Of a DNA stretch of 5,456 nt, positions 1 through 5,105 are shown piece after piece. Within the stretch, counting starts at the first letter, position 1, and the number at the start of each line of letters is the position of its first letter. This DNA is from Verrucomicrobiota bacterium. Lineage in GTDB: Bacteria; Verrucomicrobiota; Verrucomicrobiia; Verrucomicrobiales; DEV007. Where the stretch lies: assembly GCA_013152075.1 (NCBI GenBank), contig JAADHD010000209.1, positions 1 to 5,456 on the forward strand, given 5' to 3'. Position numbers and translations under genes: made by a program. The notes beneath the pieces were generated by a model. The model did no database searches, was not told where the DNA came from, and was given only the letters and a program-made list of their open reading frames with translations.

Positions 1-284
1 CTGTGGTGAGATCCTCTCTGGAGCATATCAAAATGGATTCTGTTCAAGTTTGGTATCTTACACCTCTTCATTTGCTGCTGCCGGAAAAGTTTAAGCTCAC
101 CAGTCACTGGGTATTAGCTACCGACAACGATGAGTTTCTAAAGCGGCCGGAGATTCTTAAAGCTACGACCCCTTGGGATAACGATGTTGAATTAATCCAA
201 TGGACGGACAATTTCAGTAGTCTGTTTCAAGTGCTGAGACCGAAAAAGCGAAGCGAAGTAAGAGCGGCTGCAAAAATAAAATAG
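1..284 (+). CDS. C-terminal fragment of a fused membrane / spermidine-synthase-like protein (5' part outside window)
   Basis: The reading frame is already open at the left edge (first whole codon at 3) and stops at TAG 282-284, so only the last 93 or so codons are present. The GTG codons at 3 and 6 are almost certainly internal. The visible protein aligns without gaps to the C-terminus of the complete gene at 669-2825: by hand, 37 of about 78 positions are identical, including VRSSL, SHW-LAT, PWD, WTD and SSLF. This is the tail of the Rossmann-like domain that follows the last conserved SAM-binding-type motifs, so no catalytic motif is visible. It differs from its neighbour by a basic tail ending in AAAKIK. 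By homology the full gene should encode an N-terminal multi-helix membrane domain as well, but that is inferred. There is no clear U-tract terminator for this strand after the stop. Confidence 0.85.
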   Translation, partial: VVRSSLEHIKMDSVQVWYLTPLHLLLPEKFKLTSHWVLATDNDEFLKRPEILKATTPWDNDVELIQWTDNFSSLFQVLRPKKRSEVRAAAKIK

Positions 285-300
285 TCCAAGCCCTTAGCAC

Positions 301-427
301 TGGATCCTTGGAGCCCTGGATCGAAAAATATCCAGAGCCGGCATCTCTGGGCGGCTATAGAGTCGGCACTTTGTGCCTGACGGCTATGCGCCACTGTGAG
401 ATTTATTGGATTTGAGAGCAAACTCTC
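301..427. repeat. Cluster of short inverted repeats (structured spacer element)
   Basis: At least four potential hairpins follow each other. CTGGAT (316-321) pairs with ATCCAG (330-335). CCAGAG (332-337) pairs with CTCTGG (345-350). GTCGGCAC (362-369) pairs with GTGCC-T-GAC (373-381) around a TTT loop, with one bulged T. GAGAG (414-418) pairs with CTCTC (423-427) around a CAAA loop. The first two share bases 332-335 and so exclude each other; GGATC (302-306 and 318-322) offers a further alternative. The third hairpin is bracketed by direct repeats of CGGCTAT (352-358 and 381-387). This could be a REP-like palindromic element, the 3' untranslated structure of the upstream gene, or a small RNA. 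The pairings are read directly from the sequence; any function is inferred. Confidence 0.5.
324..350 (-). terminator. Possible intrinsic terminator reading leftward
   Basis: Read on the minus strand, CCAGAG, a 7-base loop and CTCTGG form a 6-bp stem that is followed at once by ATATTTTT (the complement of 324-331). That resembles a Rho-independent terminator, although the stem is short and the U-tract is broken by one A. On the plus strand the same hairpin is followed by GC-rich sequence, so it would act only leftward. No minus-strand gene is recognised that would need it, which leaves either chance or an unannotated small transcript. Confidence 0.3.
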
Positions 428-473
428 TTCGGTTATTCCGACAAATTAATTACTCAAATGGTATTATTCTTTT

Positions 474-519
474 CTGATGGTGACAAAAATGATAGTGATA
501 CTATTAATTTCGTCATCAG
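474..519. promoter_or_regulatory. Nested inverted repeat, possible operator
   Basis: An outer inverted repeat CTGATG (474-479) / CATCAG (514-519) encloses a perfect inner repeat ATAGT-GAT-ACTAT (492-504) in an AT-rich context. The arrangement frames a promoter-like sequence at 480-507, as a binding site for a regulator would. It could also be chance symmetry in AT-rich DNA. No regulator gene is visible in the window. Confidence 0.35.
480..507 (+). promoter_or_regulatory. Candidate sigma-70-type promoter for the 669 gene
   Basis: GTGACA (480-485, 5 of 6 to TTGACA) and TATTAA (502-507, 4 of 6 to TATAAT) are separated by 16 bases. Transcription would begin near 514 and leave a leader of about 155 bases. 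A weaker alternative just upstream is CCGACA (438-443) with TATTAT (462-467) at an 18-base spacing. The identification rests only on hexamer similarity in an AT-rich stretch. Confidence 0.3.
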
Positions 520-668
520 ACGTATGGAATAGACGTGAAATAGTTTATGAGAAGAATGATCGTTTACCCGAATGTCCCAACTTATCGTTATTCCAATACA
601 ATCGGGAGGAGCGTGATTGAGATTGTTCGAAGCGTGAAAATCAGGAGAGGAAGCCTGTCCTGGGGATC

Positions 669-2825
669 ATGAGGCTGATCATACTCACCGTTTTTCTAAG
701 CTCTTTCCTGCTGTTTCAGGTGCAGCCATTGATAGGTAAATACATTTTGCCGTGGTTTGGGGGTATTCCTGCGGTTTGGACAGCTTGCATGCTTTTTTTC
801 CAGGCGACCTTGCTTGCCGGGTACGCATACGCTCATTTTATTGTCAATCGTTTCAATATCAGCAAGCAGGTATTCATTCATGCTTTTGCTCTCATTGTCA
901 CATTTATATGGCTACCGATGGCTCCTCCTGACTGGGTGAAACCGGATGATGCATCCTGGCCGGTAATGCGCGTATTGTTGGTGCTACTGGTCAGTGTAGG
1001 CGGTCCGTTTTTGTTGGTATCTGCGACGGCCCCTCTACTGCAGAGTTGGTTCAGTCAGGCCTTCCCCGGCCGCTCACCCTACCGGCTTTACGCGCTGTCT
1101 AATACCGGCTCATTGCTTGGATTGTTTGCTTATCCTTTTGTCATAGAGCGTCTATTGACTCTTTCCGCCCAAACTTGGGTCTGGTCGGCGGCGTATCTTT
1201 TATTTGCATTTATTTGCATTTCCACGGGATGGAGAGTCTGGCGACGAGTTGAAAGCGCAAATGGTGAGTCAGGTGAGGTTTCCGGCGCGGGGAAACAAAA
1301 TAGTGATGAGGGCCCGGCCAGTTCTGCTGGCAGCAAAGTGTTGGTGGTGGATGTTTTTTTCTGGTTGGCTTTGAGCGCTTGTGGATCGGTGATGCTTCTG
1401 GCGACAACCAATCAACTATGTCAAAATGTGGCCTCGGTTCCTTTTCTATGGGTGGTGCCTCTGGGTTTGTATCTGGTGACTTTCATACTTTGTTTTGAGG
1501 GAGATGGTTGGTATCGCAGGGGACTGTTCGGGATGCTGTGGCCTGCGGCCCTGGCGGCGGCTATCTGGCTTGATCTTGGGGCTTTTGTTTCGGTGAGCCT
1601 TCAGGCTCAAATTGCGATGTACTGTTTTGTACTATTTGTTTGCTGCATGGTGTGTCACGGAGAGCTTGCCCGCTTACGCCCCAATCCTGATCGGCTGACA
1701 CTGTTCTTTTTCGTGATGTCAGTCGGGGGGCTGCTGGGTGGGATTTTTGTGACATTGATAGCTCCCCTGGTTTTCAATTTGTTCTATGAGTTTTACATAG
1801 GGCTCATCGGGAGCGGTGTGGCGTTAATTGCGGTGTTGAGAAGAGGGCATTGGCAAACTCTGAATGGAGTAGCGCTGAAACGCAGCATTGCGGGCACGGT
1901 CTTGACTGCGTTTGCCATGATTGCGTTGGTGTTTGGGGCATCGTGGATAAAAACTCAAATGATATCTCAGGCAGAGGAGGTTATCGCGGTGCATCGCGAT
2001 TTTTATGGGATTGTGAAAGTTGTGAGGCAAGAGGGCTTTGAAGCGGGAGACACTCTACTTGCATTCACGAATGGCAATACGACTCACGGTTTTCAATTTG
2101 AGAGCGAGGAAAAGAGAACTGAGCCGGTTTGTTATTATGAGCGATCTTCTGGGGTGGGTAAGGCTATTGAATATCATCCCAGACAGCGAAAAGGGGAGGC
2201 ACTGCGAGTTGGTTTGATTGGGCTTGGAGTCGGGACTTTAGCAGCTTACGCTAAGGAGGGTGATGAATACGAATTCTACGAAATCAACCCGGAAGTCGAG
2301 AGGATAGCCCGTGAGCATTTTACTTATTTGAAAGATGCTGAGCAGCGAGGAGCAAAAATCACAGTGAACCTGGGTGATGCTCGTTTGGCGCTGGAGCGGC
2401 GGCTGGAATTGGGTGAGCCGGATCGCTATGATGTCCTAGTCGTTGATGCATTCAATAGTGACACGGTGCCGGTGCATCTTTTGACGGAGGAGGCTTTTGT
2501 GCTGTATCAGAGATATCTGAAAGCGGACGGCATCCTGGCGATTCATATTTCCAACCGTTATCTTGATCTGGTGCCTGTAGTGAGATCCTCCCTAGCCGGT
2601 ATAAAAATTGATGCTGTTCAAATTTTACACGTATCGACAGATTTAGATATCCTTCCAAAGGACACTCCCATAGAAAGTCATTGGATTCTGGCTACCGGTG
2701 ATCGTAAATTTCTAACTCAAGCAGAAATTGTAAGAGCTCACTCGCCATGGGATGATAGTAAGGAAACGATTCGCTGGACAGATCAGTACAGCAGTTTGTT
2801 TCGTGCCTTGAGAGTGACTCAATAA
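669..2825 (+). CDS. Fused multi-pass membrane protein / spermidine-synthase-like domain protein
   Basis: The 718-residue product has a membrane half and a soluble half. Residues 1-425 contain roughly 12 hydrophobic segments, broken by a polar Gly/Ser/Glu-rich loop near 191-223. They carry blocks I recall as typical of the family annotated 'fused MFS/spermidine synthase': LLFQVQPLIGKYILPWFGG near the N-terminus, LLATTNQLCQNVASVPFLW at 243-261 and CHGELARLRP at 329-338. Residues from about 440 form a Rossmann-like domain with NGNTTHG (468-474), GLIGLGVGTL (515-524, nucleotide-binding glycines), EIN (538-540) and VVDAFNSDTVPVHLLT (591-606). The Asp of the SpeE GGGDGG motif is Val521 here, so classical aminopropyltransferase activity is doubtful and the substrate is unknown. 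The ATG at 669 is preferred because an in-frame TGA lies at 618-620 and no ATG, GTG or TTG intervenes; only CTG 660 does. The only purine run close by, GGGGA (662-666), ends 2 bases from the ATG, too near for a normal Shine-Dalgarno site. A paralogue lies directly upstream. Confidence 0.9.
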   Translation: MRLIILTVFLSSFLLFQVQPLIGKYILPWFGGIPAVWTACMLFFQATLLAGYAYAHFIVNRFNISKQVFIHAFALIVTFIWLPMAPPDWVKPDDASWPVMRVLLVLLVSVGGPFLLVSATAPLLQSWFSQAFPGRSPYRLYALSNTGSLLGLFAYPFVIERLLTLSAQTWVWSAAYLLFAFICISTGWRVWRRVESANGESGEVSGAGKQNSDEGPASSAGSKVLVVDVFFWLALSACGSVMLLATTNQLCQNVASVPFLWVVPLGLYLVTFILCFEGDGWYRRGLFGMLWPAALAAAIWLDLGAFVSVSLQAQIAMYCFVLFVCCMVCHGELARLRPNPDRLTLFFFVMSVGGLLGGIFVTLIAPLVFNLFYEFYIGLIGSGVALIAVLRRGHWQTLNGVALKRSIAGTVLTAFAMIALVFGASWIKTQMISQAEEVIAVHRDFYGIVKVVRQEGFEAGDTLLAFTNGNTTHGFQFESEEKRTEPVCYYERSSGVGKAIEYHPRQRKGEALRVGLIGLGVGTLAAYAKEGDEYEFYEINPEVERIAREHFTYLKDAEQRGAKITVNLGDARLALERRLELGEPDRYDVLVVDAFNSDTVPVHLLTEEAFVLYQRYLKADGILAIHISNRYLDLVPVVRSSLAGIKIDAVQILHVSTDLDILPKDTPIESHWILATGDRKFLTQAEIVRAHSPWDDSKETIRWTDQYSSLFRALRVTQ

Positions 2826-2858
2826 TCGGGCGTTCTGCAAGCACGGCAAGCAGGTTGG

Positions 2859-4361
2859 CTAACCGTCATATTCGCCTTCTGCGGCATCCTCGAAGCGCAT
2901 CATTTCTTTGCGGAAAGTCAGGGGAATCTCACCGGTGGGGCCGTTACGTTGTTTGGCAACGTGAAGAACTGCGCGTCCGGCGGAGCTTTGTCTTTCGTCT
3001 TCATCTTCCGCGTAGTATTCTTCTCGAACCAGTAGGCCAACAAAGTCAGCATCCTGCTCGATAGCTCCAGACTCACGCAAGTCACTGAGTTTGGGTTTGC
3101 CGCCACCACGGGCATCGGGTGCCCGGTTGAGCTGAGCGAGTACGATGATGGGGATGTCGAGTTCCTTGGCGAGAGCTTTGATTCCCGATGAAATTTCCGC
3201 GATTTCAACCTGGCGGCTTTCCTGACGACCTGCGCCAGGGGATTTGCATAACTGAAGATAATCGATGGCGATAATTTTTATGCCGTGCTCGTCGTGCAGG
3301 CGGCGGGCTTTGGCGCGCAATTCCATGATCGTCAAAGCCGGAGTGTCATCAATGTAAAGAGGGGCTTCGCCGATACCATTGGCAACTCCCATCAATTGGC
3401 GCAACTCGGGTTTGGTGAGGAATCCGCTACGTAATTTCTGCATGTCAATTCGTGCACGGGAGCAAAGCAGTCGCTGGACGATTTGCTCGGCGCTCATTTC
3501 CAGGCTGAAAAAGGCCGCCGGTTGGGGGTCTTTTGCTTCCATGGTGATATTCTCGAGAATATTCATCACCAGAGAAGTTTTTCCCATACTGGGTCGGGCG
3601 GCGATGACCATCATTTCGCTGCGTTGCAGGCCGTTAGTGATTTTATCAAGGTCGCGCAGTCCACTGGAAATGCCTGTGAGTCCATTGCTGCCGTTGTTGT
3701 GCATGTCGGCGATGGATTCGATCACATTCAGGACATGGGCGCGGATGGTGCGGTTGCCTTTTTCCTTGTTGGCCGCGTCACGAATGGCGAGCACGTTTTT
3801 TTCAATCGTATCGAGCAGTTCAGTCACTGTGGCACCCGCCTTGTCATCGTCTTTTCTGCTGCCCGTGGTTCCGTAGGCATCCTGAACACAGTTGGTGCAG
3901 GTCTCGATGATTTTGCGCAGGATGAATTTGTCTTTGAGAATGCTGGAGTAGTGATCGAAAAAAGAGGTGGTCGGGACTTCATCTAACAAGGCGGCGACGT
4001 CTGCGCGTCCACCGACTTCTTCGAGTAACTTTTTCCGCTCGAGTTCCTCTGTCAGGGTGATCAAATCAACCTTGCCAAATTCGTCGAACAGGGAAGAGAG
4101 CGTCTCGTAGATTTTTCGATGAGCGGGGATGTAGAAAAATTCCGGGTTCAGGATTTCCTGGGCGTCACTGATTTTCTCACGCTGCGATTTCAGCATACAG
4201 CTGAGAACCGCTTTCTCAGCGGTTTCGCTGACGGGAAGTGAGTTGTAAACGTCATCCGGCCCACGGGCTGGTGGTGATTTCGGAAAGGCCCGCAAGGAGT
4301 CAGCTTGTTTGCTCGACGGTGCGTTCTGATAGTCTGAGGTCTGTGCGGTTTCTGTCGCCAT
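2859..4361 (-). CDS. dnaB: Replicative DNA helicase DnaB
   Basis: This is the hexameric 5'-to-3' helicase that unwinds DNA at the replication fork and works with primase. The 500-residue product is slightly longer than the roughly 470 of E. coli DnaB because of a polar N-terminal extension of about 40 residues and a polar stretch near 165-176. The N-terminal DnaB domain spans about 43-160, starting at PVSETAEKAVL. The RecA-like motor domain spans about 225-490. It has Walker A ARPSMGKTS (255-263), FSLEMS with the probable catalytic Glu288, Walker B IIAIDYLQL (363-371), LAQLNR (408-413), DLRESGAIEQDAD (427-439) and the KQRNGPTG segment (470-477). All key residues appear intact and no intein is present. 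The next Met is residue 56, inside the conserved domain, so the start at 4361 is secure. The upstream sequence (ACTCTC before ATG) has no Shine-Dalgarno site. rplI lies upstream on the same strand, separated by a terminator. Confidence 0.97.
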   Translation of the reverse strand: MATETAQTSDYQNAPSSKQADSLRAFPKSPPARGPDDVYNSLPVSETAEKAVLSCMLKSQREKISDAQEILNPEFFYIPAHRKIYETLSSLFDEFGKVDLITLTEELERKKLLEEVGGRADVAALLDEVPTTSFFDHYSSILKDKFILRKIIETCTNCVQDAYGTTGSRKDDDKAGATVTELLDTIEKNVLAIRDAANKEKGNRTIRAHVLNVIESIADMHNNGSNGLTGISSGLRDLDKITNGLQRSEMMVIAARPSMGKTSLVMNILENITMEAKDPQPAAFFSLEMSAEQIVQRLLCSRARIDMQKLRSGFLTKPELRQLMGVANGIGEAPLYIDDTPALTIMELRAKARRLHDEHGIKIIAIDYLQLCKSPGAGRQESRQVEIAEISSGIKALAKELDIPIIVLAQLNRAPDARGGGKPKLSDLRESGAIEQDADFVGLLVREEYYAEDEDERQSSAGRAVLHVAKQRNGPTGEIPLTFRKEMMRFEDAAEGEYDG

Positions 4362-4384
4362 GAGAGTGTAAAAAATAGGGATGA

Positions 4385-4410
4385 TGTCGGATTCAAATAT
4401 AATCCGGACA
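4385..4410. promoter_or_regulatory. Imperfect palindrome in the dnaB upstream region
   Basis: TGTCGGATT (4385-4393) is the inverted complement of AATCCGGACA (4401-4410) apart from one extra base, around a 7-base AT-rich centre. It lies between the rplI terminator and the dnaB start. On the minus strand the centre contains TATATT (complement of 4396-4401), a possible -10 box about 34 bases before the dnaB ATG, but no convincing -35 box precedes it. It may be an operator or promoter element for dnaB. The symmetry is plain in the sequence; the role is inferred. Confidence 0.35.
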
Positions 4411-4411
4411 C

Positions 4412-4443
4412 AAAAAAGCGGATGCTTTAGTAAAGCATCCGCT
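4412..4443 (-). terminator. Rho-independent terminator after rplI
   Basis: AGCGGATGCTTT (4417-4428) and AAAGCATCCGCT (4432-4443) form a perfect 12-bp stem with a 3-base loop. On the minus strand the hairpin is followed by six T residues, the last A-T pair of the stem included, which is the classic intrinsic terminator form. On the plus strand no T-tract follows, so it acts on leftward transcripts. It begins 30 bases after the rplI stop and ends about 50 bases before dnaB, so most rplI transcripts should end here. Confidence 0.93.
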
Positions 4444-4473
4444 GATCAAAGATGGAAATGAAAAAGTGCGATT

Positions 4474-4974
4474 TTAGGAGCGCTTTTCTCTATTATCTTC
4501 CGTGCTTGCCACTTTCGGCGCTGGAGTCACAACTTTCACTGAGATCGACAGGTCTATATCGGTATGGATTTTCACTGGAATCTCGTAGGAGCCCGTTGCT
4601 TTGATCGGTTTGTCGAGTTTGATGGCGTGTCGATCCAGGTCGATTTTAGTTTTGGTAAGAATGATCGCAGCAATGTCGCTGGTGGTGATGGAACCAAAAG
4701 CCTTGCCGTGTTCGCCGATCTCCAGCTCAAGGGTGATACGTGCTTTGCGCAACTTGGTGGCCTGCTTTTCCGCGGTTTGAAGCTCATCGGCTTCACGTAA
4801 GGCGCGGGATCTGGTCAGAGCCTCTACGTGGCGAAGATTCGCGGTGGTCGCTTCGTAGGCTTTGCCTTGTGGAACGAGGAAATTGCGTGCGTAACCGCGA
4901 CGAACCGATACGACGTCGGCTTCAGCGCCGAGACCGTCGACTTTCTCTTTTAAAATAACGTTTGTAGTTGCCAT
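4474..4974 (-). CDS. rplI: 50S ribosomal protein L9
   Basis: L9 binds 23S rRNA near the base of the L1 stalk and helps keep the reading frame. The N-terminal RNA-binding domain is clear: VILKEKVDGLG, then VVSVRRGYARNFLVPQGKA (21-39) with the family residues G27, Y28, N31, F32, L33, G37 and T43. One position of the usual signature differs: Ala19 stands where GKKGD-type sequences have Gly. A long charged helix spans about 45-80, and the C-terminal domain follows with GEHGKAFGSITTSDIA (87-102). At 166 residues it is somewhat longer than the roughly 149 of E. coli, mostly from a polar tail after about 150. The ATG at 4972-4974 gives the expected N-terminus. No Shine-Dalgarno sequence precedes it; a small palindrome occupies that position. 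rpsF, ssb and rpsR, common upstream partners of rplI, are absent because a divergent gene lies there. Confidence 0.97.
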   Translation of the reverse strand: MATTNVILKEKVDGLGAEADVVSVRRGYARNFLVPQGKAYEATTANLRHVEALTRSRALREADELQTAEKQATKLRKARITLELEIGEHGKAFGSITTSDIAAIILTKTKIDLDRHAIKLDKPIKATGSYEIPVKIHTDIDLSISVKVVTPAPKVASTEDNREKRS

Positions 4975-4976
4975 GA

Positions 4977-4990
4977 TAGATCAGGATCTA
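4977..4990. promoter_or_regulatory. Perfect palindrome just before the rplI start codon
   Basis: TAGATC-AG-GATCTA is a perfect 6-base inverted repeat with a 2-base centre, ending only 2 bases from the rplI ATG. In the mRNA it could form a weak 5-bp, mostly A-U hairpin with a 4-base loop exactly where a ribosome binding site would lie. It may affect translation initiation or be a protein site; it may also be chance. Confidence 0.35.
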
Positions 4991-5010
4991 GTTGAGAATC
5001 AGAAAGCAGG

Positions 5011-5038
5011 ACTATGTGCCAGAGTGTTGATTTGTCAA
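5011..5038 (-). promoter_or_regulatory. Candidate promoter of rplI
   Basis: On the minus strand a perfect TTGACA (complement of 5033-5038) is followed after 16 bases by CATAGT (complement of 5011-5016, 4 of 6 to TATAAT). The transcript would start near 5004 and have a leader of about 30 bases. The position, in the intergenic region directly upstream of rplI, supports it. Confidence 0.55.
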
Positions 5039-5061
5039 GTGCTAGAGCCTGAAAATATGAT
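5032..5061 (+). promoter_or_regulatory. Candidate upstream promoter of the thioredoxin-fold gene
   Basis: TTGTCA (5032-5037, 5 of 6) and TATGAT (5056-5061, 5 of 6) lie 18 bases apart. The -35 box occupies almost the same bases as the -35 box of the leftward rplI promoter, so the two promoters would compete for RNA polymerase. The leader would be about 38 bases. Confidence 0.35.
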
Positions 5062-5071
5062 CGATTCGTCT

Positions 5072-5099
5072 TTGAGATGACTATATTTGCCTATATAAA
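5072..5099 (+). promoter_or_regulatory. Candidate downstream promoter giving a leaderless transcript
   Basis: TTGAGA (5072-5077, 5 of 6 to TTGACA) and TATAAA (5094-5099, 5 of 6 to TATAAT) are 16 bases apart. A start about 7 bases after the -10 box would fall on the ATG at 5106 and give an mRNA with essentially no leader. This fits the lack of a Shine-Dalgarno sequence before that gene, but it competes with the candidate just upstream. Confidence 0.35.
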
Positions 5100-5105
5100 G
5101 CCTGC

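Larger units (their letters stand above)
285..668. other. 384-base intergenic spacer between the two paralogues
   Basis: I found no convincing gene here. The spacer falls into two parts. Bases 301-427 have mixed composition and are dense in short inverted repeats. Bases 430-600 are AT-rich and hold a nested inverted repeat overlapping a promoter-like sequence. The last 70 bases are the leader of the 669 gene. They contain an AGGAG run (643-647) that lies 21 bases before the ATG, too far for a normal ribosome site, and that falls in a small potential hairpin (CAGGA 642-646 with TCCTG 658-662). A hexamer AGACGT occurs twice, at 518-523 and 531-536. The 64-codon open frame on the minus strand across 227-421 has no recognisable domain and overlaps the tail of the upstream gene. 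Confidence 0.7.

Noticed and set aside
227..421. A 64-codon minus-strand open frame in the spacer
   Set aside because: It overlaps the tail of the upstream gene, runs through the inverted-repeat cluster and has no family features. If 290-430 is a dispersed repeat, this frame is part of it rather than a gene.
301..427. The inverted-repeat cluster as a CRISPR array or insertion-sequence end
   Set aside because: The repeats are short, unlike one another and irregularly spaced, with no spacers, transposase remnant or target duplication.
1130..1411. A 93-codon minus-strand open frame within the fused-protein gene
   Set aside because: It is antisense to well-conserved membrane segments of the plus-strand gene and resembles no known protein.
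3379..3986. Two long open frames on the plus strand (165 and 167 codons) opposite dnaB
   Set aside because: They lie wholly antisense to a certain dnaB, overlap each other in different frames and show no recognisable domain; they are by-products of dnaB codon composition.
4391..4396. TTGAAT on the minus strand as the -35 box of a dnaB promoter
   Set aside because: No acceptable -10 box lies 16-18 bases downstream; only T-rich sequence is found there.
4564..4958. Plus-strand open frames of 72-78 codons opposite rplI
   Set aside because: They are antisense to a conserved ribosomal protein gene and have no domain or start signal.
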